A DNA stretch of 64,000 bases from Candidatus Epulonipiscium fishelsonii (GCA_001983455.1 LJDB01000064.1:62001-126000), one strand, 5' to 3'; numbered from the stretch's first letter, positions 24,634 to 33,440 are shown. Program-made: numbers and translations. The notes: a model not told the origin generated them from the letters alone.

Positions 24634-25617
24634 ATGATGAATCCAAGAGAAAATATGTTAAGAGCAATTAAAAATGATAATCCAGAATATGTACCAAACG
24701 CAATGAATGACCTTGTTGAAGTAAAGTGTCCAGTTTGCGAAAGACCTATTAAAGAAGGTTATGACGTTTGGGGAGTTAAATGGGCTTTTGAAGCAACTGC
24801 AGAAGGTGGAACTTATGTAGAAAGCGGCGTAAAAGTGATTCATGATATTGAAAACTGGAGAAATGAACTTAAAGTTCCAGATCTTGACAAAGTTGACTGG
24901 ACTTACATCACTCAAAACTGGGGAGAATTTCCACTAGACCTTAAAACTATGGATACAGAAAATAAAGTTATCATGGGTCTTGTTGAAATGGGAGTATTTG
25001 AAAGATTATATCTTCTATTCGGTATGGAAGAAGCTCTAATGAATTTTATGACTCACCCTGAAGAAATGGCTGAAATTGCTGAAATCATTGCAGATTACAA
25101 AATCGATGTAATTACTAGATTTTCAAAAATAGTTAAACTTGATATGATTTGGTATGGAGATGACTGGGGAACTCAAGAAAATCTATTTATGCCTGTTGAA
25201 ACTTGGAGACAATGTATTAAACCTGCTACTCAACGTATCTACAATGCAATTAAAGATTTAGGATTAATCGTAAATCAACATTCTTGTGGACATATCGAAA
25301 AAGTATTTGATGATATGGTAGATATGGGAGCAGAAGTTTGGAATATGTGTCAACCTTGTAATGACCTTGGCAAACTTAAAAAACAACTAGGAAATAGAAA
25401 ATTCTGTTTCTCAGGAGGTCTTGATAGCCAATTCGTTCTTAACAAACCAGGAGCAACTCCAGATGACGTAAGAGCAGAAGTTAGATTACGTATGAGTCAA
25501 CTTAAAGGAACAAATGGTGGATATATTGCAGGACCAAGCCATGAAGTACCTTACAAACAAGATATGATTGACGCTATGTATGATGAAATAAATAAACAAA
25601 AATTCTACAAATACTAA
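24634..25617 (+). CDS. URO-D family protein (MtaA/CmuA-like methyltransferase or decarboxylase)
   Basis: The 327 residues belong to the uroporphyrinogen decarboxylase superfamily. In anaerobes this superfamily includes MtaA/MtbA-type methylcobamide:CoM or tetrahydrofolate methyltransferases and related enzymes. The segment VNQHSCGHIEKVFDDMVDMG (about residues 215-234) supplies the His-x-Cys zinc-ligand pattern of methyltransferase members. CFSGGLDSQ (about 265) matches the later cysteine region. The true HemE N-terminal substrate motif is not seen, and no heme genes are near. A cysteine pair CPVCERP (about residues 32-38) near the N-terminus is an extra feature. GGGAG precedes the ATG. The methyl donor and acceptor are unknown. 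Confidence 0.8.
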   Translation: MMNPRENMLRAIKNDNPEYVPNAMNDLVEVKCPVCERPIKEGYDVWGVKWAFEATAEGGTYVESGVKVIHDIENWRNELKVPDLDKVDWTYITQNWGEFPLDLKTMDTENKVIMGLVEMGVFERLYLLFGMEEALMNFMTHPEEMAEIAEIIADYKIDVITRFSKIVKLDMIWYGDDWGTQENLFMPVETWRQCIKPATQRIYNAIKDLGLIVNQHSCGHIEKVFDDMVDMGAEVWNMCQPCNDLGKLKKQLGNRKFCFSGGLDSQFVLNKPGATPDDVRAEVRLRMSQLKGTNGGYIAGPSHEVPYKQDMIDAMYDEINKQKFYKY

Positions 25618-25652
25618 GATATACGATTTACATTGCAATATCTTAAAGTTAG

Positions 25653-25693
25653 AAAAACCCACTTGTGATTTAAAATCATAGGTGGGTTTTATT
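25653..25693. terminator. Terminator between the URO-D and SCP2-fusion genes
   Basis: AAAACCCAC pairs with GTGGGTTTT, with an inner TGATTTAAAATCA hairpin. It lies between convergent genes and can act for both strands. Confidence 0.9.
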
Positions 25694-25703
25694 ATATTTC
25701 TTA

Positions 25704-26771
25704 TTATACACTTCCTGTTTGGAATACTTGGTCTAGTTTTGGTAAAACTGCAAAATTGCCTTTAACTTTTATTTTACCAAGCATAAATGCTTTTTGATAT
25801 GTTATCTCCTTGTTAATAAGTTCAGATAACGTGTTATCACTTAGAGTAATTTCAACAGTAAACGTATCTATAACTCCTTCTTTATATTCGCAATCACCAT
25901 TGTTTATAGTTATATATCCTTTTTCCTTTGTATCAGTAACACAATATTGAACATTTAAGACTAGGTCTCTTTCATGATGGGCTACAAAATAGTGACACAG
26001 GTTAGGTAATCTTTTTGATACTTGTAAAGCACGATGTTGCGTATTTACTTGACTAACTTGTGGTTTATTATATAATCCCATCGGCATAAATGATTGTTCT
26101 TCTGGTTGTATTTGAGTTTTTAGTAATTTACTTATTTCTTGAATGTCTCTTTCTTCGTCACTTATAGGTTTAGTAAAGTTATTTACTGTTTGACGATTAG
26201 TTGACTGAGAAGAACGAACTACTGGAGTTCCTCCTTTTTCTGAATATTTGATATACAGCTCATGTTCACTGGATATCATGTAAGGCAAGTCCTGCTTTAA
26301 ACCTCTATAAAAATTCTCTATCTTTTTTTCTAAAAGCTTCAATTGTTCTTGTGGATCTAAATAAGAATTAAACAGTACATTTCCAGCATCATTTCCTCCT
26401 AAAAATCTCCATCCTTTGTTAATTAAATTTGCTGCATCACCTTCACCCCAAAAATTACTATATGTAATAGTGAGTAAAGATTTTCCAAAAATATCTTGCT
26501 CATATAATCGTAAATAATCAAAAAAAGTTTGCATAGAGCCATGAATTCCAATTAAGTGAACATTGCAAAGTGCAATAACGCCTTTGCTTTGAGCAATATG
26601 GTTCATTATATTATCCATCTCTATTGTTGTGCTGCCATTAAAATACGGTAAATTTTCCAAGCTTATAGGTACAACATCTAGGTCTAGCTCTGTTAATACA
26701 TCTATTATAGTAGATTGCATACCCTTTAAGATAAGAGTATTACAATTTGCTAATAAAAGTACTATTTTCAT
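25704..26771 (-). CDS. Flavodoxin-like/NADPH-FMN-reductase-like domain fused to an SCP2 domain
   Basis: The 355 residues have two parts. Residues 1-165 look like a flavodoxin-fold FMN reductase-type domain (MKIVLLLANCNTLILKGMQSTIIDVL, then NVHLIGIHGSMQTFFDYLRL and SNFWGEGDAA), though the phosphate-binding loop is not canonical. A charged linker of about 80 residues follows. Residues about 250-355 resemble an SCP2 sterol-carrier domain (YITINNGDCEYKEG... AFMLGKIKVKGNFAVLPKLDQVF), the pattern seen in bacterial lipid- or hydrophobe-binding SCP2 proteins. The function is unknown. Binding of a hydrophobic substrate next to a redox domain is a guess. GGAGAG precedes the ATG. Confidence 0.7.
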   Translation of the reverse strand: MKIVLLLANCNTLILKGMQSTIIDVLTELDLDVVPISLENLPYFNGSTTIEMDNIMNHIAQSKGVIALCNVHLIGIHGSMQTFFDYLRLYEQDIFGKSLLTITYSNFWGEGDAANLINKGWRFLGGNDAGNVLFNSYLDPQEQLKLLEKKIENFYRGLKQDLPYMISSEHELYIKYSEKGGTPVVRSSQSTNRQTVNNFTKPISDEERDIQEISKLLKTQIQPEEQSFMPMGLYNKPQVSQVNTQHRALQVSKRLPNLCHYFVAHHERDLVLNVQYCVTDTKEKGYITINNGDCEYKEGVIDTFTVEITLSDNTLSELINKEITYQKAFMLGKIKVKGNFAVLPKLDQVFQTGSV

Positions 26772-26826
26772 TTCTCTCCTCCATTCTACTATACTTATTA
26801 TACCTAATTTTTACAATTTAATAAAG

Positions 26827-27468
26827 TCATTTCGACAAATATTTTAAAGCATTTTTATCATAATATGCGTTTATTTTTTCAATATCCCAGTGAATAAGAA
26901 ATTTATTCTTTTTAAGGGTTACCTTTAAGACATCTTCTAATCTAAAATATTTTAGTAGCTCGGGGTTATATAATATTTTAAATATTTTTTTTGTAGCTAA
27001 ATCTTCAAGCACTATATTTCCTTCAAAATTAATTTCTTTAATTGAAAAATATCCTTCAATGTAGTTATTAAATCTCTTTCTTTTTTTCATAACACTTTGT
27101 CTATATAAATTTAAATCCACAACAGCAGGATTCTGTCCCACAAAACAATTTTCGCATAGACTCATAATAGTTTGTTTTGCTTTAAATATCCTACAATATT
27201 CTGCTTTGTATAAATTAATTAAGCTATAAATTTCTTTCATATTTTTAATATTTGAACAAATTAAAATGTCTTCCAACATATTAATTAAACTATATATTTG
27301 ACCGCTATTTAGATATTTGATATTTGTTGGAACCCACATGGTCAAAAATTTTTCTACATTAGTTTTGCTAAATTTTCTATCTACTGTATTTATAAACTGT
27401 TCAAACCAGTCAAAATATTTTTTTTTATCATTCATTGAATTTACATAATACATATTTTGGTCTATCAT
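26827..27468 (-). CDS. Hypothetical protein
   Basis: I do not recognise this 213-residue protein. It is soluble, basic (many Lys) and aromatic-rich, without a signal peptide or membrane helix. A helical N-terminal two thirds contains three cysteines (residues about 72, 91 and 104-107). The C-terminal part has a beta-rich appearance. AAGGA precedes the ATG, and the gene ends 56 bases before the SCP2-fusion start on the same strand, so the two may share a transcript. Codon use matches the neighbours. Confidence 0.7.
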   Translation of the reverse strand: MIDQNMYYVNSMNDKKKYFDWFEQFINTVDRKFSKTNVEKFLTMWVPTNIKYLNSGQIYSLINMLEDILICSNIKNMKEIYSLINLYKAEYCRIFKAKQTIMSLCENCFVGQNPAVVDLNLYRQSVMKKRKRFNNYIEGYFSIKEINFEGNIVLEDLATKKIFKILYNPELLKYFRLEDVLKVTLKKNKFLIHWDIEKINAYYDKNALKYLSK

Positions 27469-27538
27469 ATTAGTCCTTCTTTCTTTAATTTATCTGTAAG
27501 CACATCCCAACATTTTCCGTCTACTATATTGTAAAGAA

Positions 27539-27627
27539 TGGAGAAAAACCTCTACATGTTTCTCCCCATAATCGTAAAATCTGTTTATATTCTTAAGAGT
27601 TTCTTAATTTATAACGATAAACAGATT
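27539..27627. repeat. Two adjacent inverted repeats in the 27.5-kb intergenic region
   Basis: GGAGAAA (27540-27546) pairs with TTTCTCC (27559-27565). Next to it AATCTGTTTAT (27578-27588) pairs perfectly with ATAAACAGATT (27617-27627). The second arm resembles the ends of the element at 22098-22192, so a small mobile or palindromic family is possible. Confidence 0.5.
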
Positions 27628-27659
27628 ATATAGTGGAGTAAACCTATGGTCTGTGTAAT

Positions 27660-27887
27660 CTATTTATAATACACTTCTTTTAGTTTCCTCATTAGGTAGG
27701 TATGCCTAATTTCATTTGCCTTGTAATAGTAAGTATAATAATCTAGTAATTCATGGTCAGTTGTGTCTTCAAATTGGCATAATGTGGCAGCTAGCTTTTC
27801 TTGAACCTTGCTAACTTCTTCGCTTAATATCTGTGCTTCAATAGATTGTTTTTTTTCTTTTCTTCTTTTAAATATATCTAAAAACAT
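27660..27887 (-). CDS. DUF2508 (YaaL-like) family protein
   Basis: The 75-residue protein is charged and helical, starting MFLDIFKRRKEKKQSIEAQI and ending in YYYKANEIRHTYLMRKLKEV. It matches the short YaaL/DUF2508 proteins of Bacillota by size, the basic N-terminus and the terminal (Y/K)A-x-x-x-Y-x-x-L-x-(R/K) pattern. The role is unknown. In many relatives the gene lies near recR or a sigma-K inhibitor gene, but here those are absent. AGGAGGTG precedes the ATG. Confidence 0.7.
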   Translation of the reverse strand: MFLDIFKRRKEKKQSIEAQILSEEVSKVQEKLAATLCQFEDTTDHELLDYYTYYYKANEIRHTYLMRKLKEVYYK

Positions 27888-28050
27888 AGGGCACCTCCTT
27901 CATTTAAGGAGTATGGCCTAAAAATTTTATAAGTATACTTTTTTTATGTTATGTATTTTTAATTTATAAGGAATTTATCTCTTGAACAAAAAATATCGTA
28001 TATTGTTAATTAAATTTAGTAATATTTTTATGTCTATACAAATATTTTTT

Positions 28051-28078
28051 TAAAAAAGGGACGATTATTCGCCCCTTT
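28051..28078 (-). terminator. Terminator after metG
   Basis: Read on the minus strand, GGGGCGAATAATCGTCCC folds as a stem followed by TTTTTTAAAAA, 46 bases after the metG stop. Confidence 0.85.
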
Positions 28079-28123
28079 AAAATTATTCACAAGAAAAACA
28101 TACTAATCTTTTCTTTTTCATAA

Positions 28124-30073
28124 TTATTTTACAATTGAACCTGACTTTATTTCTTCCATAGGCCCTATCGACACCAAATTACCTTCATCATCTGATGCAC
28201 ATAAAATCATTCCTTCTGAAAGAATACCTCTTAATTTTACAGGTTTTAAATTTGTTACTACAATAACTTTTTTGCCAACAAATTCTTCTGGTTTATAGTG
28301 CTTTGCTATACCTGAAACAATTTGTCTTATTTCTCCACCAACTTTTATTTTAGAGACTAGTAATTTATCTGCTTTAGGAACTTTATCACATTCTATAACT
28401 TCACCAGTTTTAAGTTCAACTTTTGCAAAGTCGTCTATGGTAATTTCTTCTTTACTAGGTTGTTCTTCTTTTTTAGATGGCTTAGCTACTTCTGGAGTTG
28501 AGTTTTCACTGAATAAACTTTCAAGATCTTTTTCTTTGTCTATCCTTGGGAAAATATTAATTCCTTTTTTCGCTGTTACATTTTTATTAAGAGTTCCCCA
28601 TTTATGAATTGTGTCCCATGAAGTGGTTTCACCTTTCACAATACCAAGTTGTTCCCATATTTTTTGTGGAGTATTTGGCATAAATGGCTCAATCATAATA
28701 GATATTATTCTAAGTCCTTCCGATAAAGTATATAGTACTCCAGCCAATTTTGGTTTATTTGCTTCATCTTTAGATAATACCCAAGGCATTGTTTCATCGA
28801 TATATTTATTTAGTCGTCTAATAATAGTCCATATATTTTCTAATGCTATATTGAAATGTAGTTTTTCCATATTCTCTTCAAAAATTGTTACATTTTCCGC
28901 TATGATTTGTCTAACAGATGGATCAAATTCATTTTCTTCTTGATCATTTGGTAAAGTACCAAAATATTTTTCTATCATAGCAACTGTTCTTGATGCCAAA
29001 TTGCCTAGGTCATTTGCAAGATCAGAGTTTATTCTATTGATAAGTGCTTCATTTGTAAAGTTTCCATCTTGACCAAATGCAACTTCACGAAGAAGGAAAT
29101 ATCTCAAAGCATCTGATGAATATCTTTTTACTAGTACACTTGGGTCTATTATTGTTTTTTGTGCAGTTTCCTTAGATTTACTTATTTTTTCTCCGCCGAT
29201 AATAAGCCATCCATGAGCAAAAACTTGTTTTGGTAAAGGTTCATCCAAAGCCATTAAAAGAGCAGGCCAAATTATAGTGTGAAACCTTAAAATTTCTTTT
29301 CCTATCAATTGAACATCAGCAGGCCAATATTTTTTAAATAATGTATCGTCTTCACTCATAAACCCTAGGGCAGAAATATAATTTGATAGTGCATCAATCC
29401 ATACATATACTATGTGTCCTTTATCAAATTCAACAGGTATTCCCCAGGAGAAAGAAGTTCTTGAAACACATAAATCCTCTAAACCTGGACGCAAAAAATT
29501 ATTTAACATTTCATTTTGACGAGAAGGTGGTTGAATAAATTCTGGATGAGTTTCGATATATTCAATCAATTTATCTTGATATTTTGATAATTTGAAAAAA
29601 TACGCTTCTTCTTTTACTTTTTCAACATCTCTTCCACAATCTGGGCATTTACCTTCTTTAAGTTGATGTTCTGTAAAAAATGTTTCACAAGGAGTACAAT
29701 ATAACCCTTCATAATAACTTTTATAAATTTCTCCCTTATCATATAATTTTTTAAAAATCTTTTGAACAGTTTGCCTATGCTCTAGGTCAGTCGTTCTTAT
29801 AAATTTATCATATGAAATATCCATTATGTTCCAAAGATCTTTTATCCAATCTACAACATTATCTAAAAATGCTTTTGGAGATAAACCTTCTTCATTTGCA
29901 CGACGTTCAATTTTTTGTCCGTGTTCGTCTGTTCCAGTTAAAAACATAACGTCATATCCACGTAATCTTTTGTATCGTGCCATTGCGTCAGCAGCCACAG
30001 TAGTATAAGAATGTCCAATGTGGAGCTTATTACTTGGATAGTAAATAGGGGTAGTGATATAAAATGTCTTCAT
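28124..30073 (-). CDS. metG: Methionyl-tRNA synthetase
   Basis: This cytosolic enzyme charges tRNA-Met. The 649 residues include the class I signature HIGH (residues 17-20 in LHIGHSYTT) and KISKS (about residues 297-301). A zinc-knuckle insertion has two CxxC pairs (CTPC and CPDC, about residues 127-144), the anticodon-binding helical domain follows, and a C-terminal tRNA-binding OB domain (DFAKVELKTGEV... IVSGIAKHY, about residues 547-649) is fused. This is the common long form of Bacillota. GAAGGAG precedes the ATG. A 17-base palindrome lies about 80 bases upstream. Confidence 0.97.
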   Translation of the reverse strand: MKTFYITTPIYYPSNKLHIGHSYTTVAADAMARYKRLRGYDVMFLTGTDEHGQKIERRANEEGLSPKAFLDNVVDWIKDLWNIMDISYDKFIRTTDLEHRQTVQKIFKKLYDKGEIYKSYYEGLYCTPCETFFTEHQLKEGKCPDCGRDVEKVKEEAYFFKLSKYQDKLIEYIETHPEFIQPPSRQNEMLNNFLRPGLEDLCVSRTSFSWGIPVEFDKGHIVYVWIDALSNYISALGFMSEDDTLFKKYWPADVQLIGKEILRFHTIIWPALLMALDEPLPKQVFAHGWLIIGGEKISKSKETAQKTIIDPSVLVKRYSSDALRYFLLREVAFGQDGNFTNEALINRINSDLANDLGNLASRTVAMIEKYFGTLPNDQEENEFDPSVRQIIAENVTIFEENMEKLHFNIALENIWTIIRRLNKYIDETMPWVLSKDEANKPKLAGVLYTLSEGLRIISIMIEPFMPNTPQKIWEQLGIVKGETTSWDTIHKWGTLNKNVTAKKGINIFPRIDKEKDLESLFSENSTPEVAKPSKKEEQPSKEEITIDDFAKVELKTGEVIECDKVPKADKLLVSKIKVGGEIRQIVSGIAKHYKPEEFVGKKVIVVTNLKPVKLRGILSEGMILCASDDEGNLVSIGPMEEIKSGSIVK

Positions 30074-30151
30074 TAAAATTTTCTCCTTCTAAAAATATAC
30101 TAATGTGTAAAATATTCTCAAATTAGTATACTATTTTTCATCATAATTATA

Positions 30152-30168
30152 GACAATAAATAATTGTC
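30152..30168. promoter_or_regulatory. Perfect 17-bp dyad upstream of metG
   Basis: GACAATAAATAATTGTC has six-base arms and a five-base centre. It lies next to a TATAAT-like element on the metG strand, so a repressor or activator site is possible. Confidence 0.4.
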
Positions 30169-30427
30169 CTTATATATAGAAATTATTAGCAATCTTTGTC
30201 CAATTTATTCCTCTCAGAATAGATTATAAAATCAATTCTTATTTTATTTTTCCAAAAAATAGTTGACTAGAAATTATTCATATATTATTAAACAAAATTT
30301 TATTCTAAAAATTATATAAAATGTTTGAGTAATTAAATTCAATTGTGAATTATACTTAGATTTTAAATAAGATTTGTGTATGTATTTCCGATTTATGTAA
30401 AAAAATTAAAATTTTCAAATTTTACCA

Positions 30428-30456
30428 TTGACATTTATTTTATTTCAGGGCATAAT
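30428..30456 (+). promoter_or_regulatory. Promoter for pckA
   Basis: A perfect TTGACA (30428-30433) is followed after 17 bases by CATAAT (30451-30456). The expected leader is about 195 bases and contains the family A palindrome. Confidence 0.75.
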
Positions 30457-30540
30457 CTAAATTGGAAAAGGTTTTATAAATTCTCCAATATTCCTAAATC
30501 AAATTCGTAGACTTTTGCTCTACATTATTTATCTTAAATG

Positions 30541-30590
30541 ATGAAATAACAGATTTAGTCACTTTTTTTCCTAAATCCGTTATCATGAAT
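30541..30590. repeat. Dispersed palindromic repeat, family A, copy in the pckA leader
   Basis: AATAACAGATTTAG (about 30545-30558) faces CTAAATCCGTTATCATGAAT (30571-30590), forming a stem of about 12 bp with a T-rich loop. It is the most complete copy in the window. Confidence 0.7.
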
Positions 30591-30657
30591 AATTAATTAT
30601 TTCATTATCGTTAATTTTTTTATAAAAATACTTATAATCTCAGGAGGGTTTTCTATT

Positions 30658-32319
30658 ATGGCAACACAAGGTAAATTTTCAAGAAAAGACATTGGATCAC
30701 ATAATCCAATTTTTAGTCAAATTCGTACTACAATTGAAACTGCTTTTTATCGTAACAACGTAACAATGGTTACATCTCTTAAAGAAGCGTATAAACTTGC
30801 TAAAAATTCACCAGGAACAATTGTAACGGATATGCCTGTTTACAAACCAGAACTTTTAGGTCTTGATGATGATGCTAAAATTCTTTTATTAAATGATGGT
30901 ACAGTATTTGGACGTACTGCTGCTGCTCGTAGAATTCTTGGCGAACCAGGAATTAATCAAGCAGAATATGCTACTAAAATTAGAGAAGCAATCTATCTTT
31001 CTCGTACTAAAAAATTCTATCATGCACAAGTAATCGTTGGGCTTGATAAAGACTTTTCAGTAAAAGCAAACCTTTGTATTCCAGCACCTCATGAAAATAT
31101 TATGTATTCATGGCTACTAAACTTCCAAGCAATCAGTGAAATGGTTGCTAAAATGTATGCAGAGTCAAAAACTTTAGAAAATGAAGGCGATATTTATATT
31201 TTCTCAGATCCAGACTGGTCACATCCAGATCATCCAATGGGACTATCTTTTGTTGATCCAAAACATAACTGTGCTGCTATCTTAGGTATGAGATATTTTG
31301 GAGAACACAAAAAAGGTACTTTAACAATTGCTTGGGGTATCGCAAACCGTCACGGATATGCATCTTGTCATGGTGGTCAAAAACGTTACAACTTACCAGG
31401 TGGAAAATCATTCGTAGCTGGTGTGTTTGGACTTTCAGGTTCAGGAAAATCAACAATTACGCATGCTCGTCATAATGACAAATATGACATTACAGTTTTA
31501 CATGATGATGCTTTTGTTATCTCAACAGAAGACAGTTCATCAGTTGCTCTTGAGCCAGCATACTTTGATAAAACTCAAGATTATCCATTAACTTTTGAAG
31601 ACAATAAATTCCTTCTTACAATGCAAAATAACGGTGCAACAATGGATGCAGATGGAAACATTGTTCCTGTTACAGAAGATATAAGAAACGGAAATGGTCG
31701 TGCGGTTAAATCAATTCTTTGGTCACCAAACCGTATCAATAAATTTGATGAACCAGTTAATGCTATCTTCTGGCTAATGAAAGACCCAACAATTCCTCCA
31801 GTCGTTAAACTTAGTGGTGCAGAACTTGCGTCAGTAATGGGTGCAACCCTTGCTACAAAACGTTCAACTGCTGAAAGACTTGCTCCAGGAGTTGACCCAA
31901 ATGCACTAGTTGTTGAACCATATGCAAATCCATTTAGAACTTATCCTCTAGCGGATGATTACAACAAATTTAAAACTCTTGTTGCTGAAAGAAATGTTGA
32001 TTGCTATATCTTAAATACTGGTGACTTTATGGGCAAAAAAGTAACTCCAGCTGTTACTTTAGGTGTTCTTGAAGCTATTGTTGAAGGAAATGCTAACTTT
32101 AAACCTTGGGGACCATTTAGCGATATCGAAATTATGGAAATCGACGGATATGTTCCAAATCTTAAAGATGATGATTATGTTGAACAATTACAAAAAAGAA
32201 TGGAAGACCGTGTAACATTTATTAAATCACGTGATGAAGCAAAAGGTGGATTTGACAAACTTCCTGATGATGCTCTTGAAGCTATCGAAAAAGTTGTTAA
32301 AGAATCTAAAAACGCTTAA
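30658..32319 (+). CDS. pckA: Phosphoenolpyruvate carboxykinase (ATP)
   Basis: This enzyme interconverts oxaloacetate + ATP with PEP + CO2 + ADP. In fermenting anaerobes it often runs toward oxaloacetate and supplies ATP. The 553 residues include the kinase-1a P-loop GLSGSGKST (258-266), the metal-binding HDDAF segment (about 281-285), MRYFGEHKKG with a metal-ligand lysine region (about 211-220) and RTYPLADDY for substrate binding. AGGAGGG precedes the ATG. A consensus promoter, a long leader and a strong terminator indicate high, separately controlled expression. Confidence 0.96.
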   Translation: MATQGKFSRKDIGSHNPIFSQIRTTIETAFYRNNVTMVTSLKEAYKLAKNSPGTIVTDMPVYKPELLGLDDDAKILLLNDGTVFGRTAAARRILGEPGINQAEYATKIREAIYLSRTKKFYHAQVIVGLDKDFSVKANLCIPAPHENIMYSWLLNFQAISEMVAKMYAESKTLENEGDIYIFSDPDWSHPDHPMGLSFVDPKHNCAAILGMRYFGEHKKGTLTIAWGIANRHGYASCHGGQKRYNLPGGKSFVAGVFGLSGSGKSTITHARHNDKYDITVLHDDAFVISTEDSSSVALEPAYFDKTQDYPLTFEDNKFLLTMQNNGATMDADGNIVPVTEDIRNGNGRAVKSILWSPNRINKFDEPVNAIFWLMKDPTIPPVVKLSGAELASVMGATLATKRSTAERLAPGVDPNALVVEPYANPFRTYPLADDYNKFKTLVAERNVDCYILNTGDFMGKKVTPAVTLGVLEAIVEGNANFKPWGPFSDIEIMEIDGYVPNLKDDDYVEQLQKRMEDRVTFIKSRDEAKGGFDKLPDDALEAIEKVVKESKNA

Positions 32320-32331
32320 TTTATATAAAGT

Positions 32332-32370
32332 AAAAAAAACCAGTGGACGAAAAGTCTTACTGGTTTTTTT
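32332..32370 (+). terminator. Terminator after pckA
   Basis: AAAACCAGT pairs with ACTGGTTTT and is followed by TTTTCTGTTT. Confidence 0.9.
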
Positions 32371-32465
32371 CTGTTTAGAAAATTTATAGATATAAAATAT
32401 TCTCTAGTTGAACGTCAAAATGTTAGTGAACTGCGATTTCTTTTTATAGTTATATTCAATTTTTC

Positions 32466-32494
32466 TTGACATTTGTTTATCTTCTTTTTATAAT
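32466..32494 (+). promoter_or_regulatory. Perfect sigma-A promoter for the DUF4839 gene
   Basis: TTGACA (32466-32471) and TATAAT (32489-32494) are separated by exactly 17 bases. The expected start of transcription is near 32501, which rules out an ATG there as a start codon and supports the ATG at 32537. Confidence 0.85.
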
Positions 32495-32536
32495 GTTTAT
32501 ATGTACAAGCAATTATTTAAAAAAGGAGCAATTTCA

Positions 32537-33382
32537 ATGAAAAAATTTAAAATTAAAAATAAAGATTTAAACACTGGCAAACCATCAAAAAAATATAAAG
32601 TTTTAAAGACAGTAGCATTCTCTTTAATTGGGCTATCAGTACTAGGCGGTTTTACTGAAGGTACAGAACAAGTGAAAATTGTCCAAACACCAGAGCATTC
32701 TAATTTGCAGGCTGGAAGAATATATCAAGATGTAGTTAAAGACTTTAAAGATCATGGATTTACAAACGTAAAAACAAAAGCAATAGACGATTTAATTTTG
32801 GGATGGATAACCAAAGATGGAGAAGTAAAATCTGTTTCTGTGGATGGGAACCTTGGCTATTTAACAGATGATTCTTATCCTGCTGATGTAGAAGTAATTG
32901 TTACATATCATACATTTCCAATTGAAGACGAAAATACAGAAGAAGAAAACCAACTAGAAACAATTCATACTTCTGAAAATATAGAGGAAGAAAACCAACT
33001 AGAAACAATTTATACTGCCGAAAATTGTGAAGATTTAAACCATTTGTTAAAACATGATGATATTTCAATAGCCGAAGATTTTGCACATAAATATCATAAT
33101 GAAATTATACAGTTTGAAGGAAATATTGCTCATATGATGAATCATGATACTTATACCACTAGGTTTGATTTTCTAATATATGAAAATATCCATCAAATGG
33201 TACCTTTTAAATTTAACGACTGTAGTTATTATGATTTAAAGTTAGTTGGAGATTATATCCCTGATAATGTACATCAAGGTCAAAACTATATAATTACTGC
33301 TAAAGTTGTTGAATATAATCCAATTTCAGGATTATTCTTTTTAGATCCAGTTAGTTTGGAATATGTTGAAAAAACTCTATAA
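32537..33382 (+). CDS. DUF4839 domain membrane-anchored protein
   Basis: From the chosen ATG (AAAGGAG seven bases upstream) the protein has 281 residues. A lysine-rich N-terminus is followed by one membrane segment (about residues 24-40). A PASTA-like segment comes next (RIYQDVVKDFKDHGFTNVKT... GWITKDGEVKSVSVDG, about residues 58-105). An acidic linker with a duplicated 15-residue unit follows, then a domain of about 120 residues (ISIAEDFAHKYHNEIIQFEGNIA... LEYVEKTL) resembling DUF4839. The function is unknown. The domain probably faces the outside of the cell. It is monocistronic, with its own consensus promoter and terminator. Confidence 0.75.
   Translation: MKKFKIKNKDLNTGKPSKKYKVLKTVAFSLIGLSVLGGFTEGTEQVKIVQTPEHSNLQAGRIYQDVVKDFKDHGFTNVKTKAIDDLILGWITKDGEVKSVSVDGNLGYLTDDSYPADVEVIVTYHTFPIEDENTEEENQLETIHTSENIEEENQLETIYTAENCEDLNHLLKHDDISIAEDFAHKYHNEIIQFEGNIAHMMNHDTYTTRFDFLIYENIHQMVPFKFNDCSYYDLKLVGDYIPDNVHQGQNYIITAKVVEYNPISGLFFLDPVSLEYVEKTL
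32930..33019 (+). repeat. 45-bp in-frame duplication
   Basis: Two consecutive 15-codon units encode ENTEEENQLETIHTS and ENIEEENQLETIYTA. They lie in the acidic linker of the DUF4839 protein. Confidence 0.85.
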
Positions 33383-33440
33383 TAAATAATGATGCTAACA
33401 AATATACAATAAAAAGATCAGACTATATATGACCAGAAAA

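Larger units (their letters stand above)
30074..30657. other. Divergent metG-pckA intergenic region
   Basis: The 584 bases hold a dyad upstream of metG (30152-30168), the pckA promoter (30428-30456), a family A palindrome (30541-30590) and a 200-base pckA leader. I see no T-box or S-box features for metG and no reading frame. Confidence 0.6.

Noticed and set aside
24634-25617. Uroporphyrinogen decarboxylase of heme synthesis (hemE)
   Set aside because: The HemE substrate motif is not seen, cysteine-type zinc ligands are present, and there is no heme gene context.
30074-30657. T-box leader for metG
   Set aside because: No T-box sequence (TGGNACCGCG-like) or specifier-loop arrangement is visible.
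32501-32536. Upstream ATG at 32501 as start of the DUF4839 gene
   Set aside because: It coincides with the expected transcription start of the perfect promoter and has no ribosome binding site. The ATG at 32537 does.
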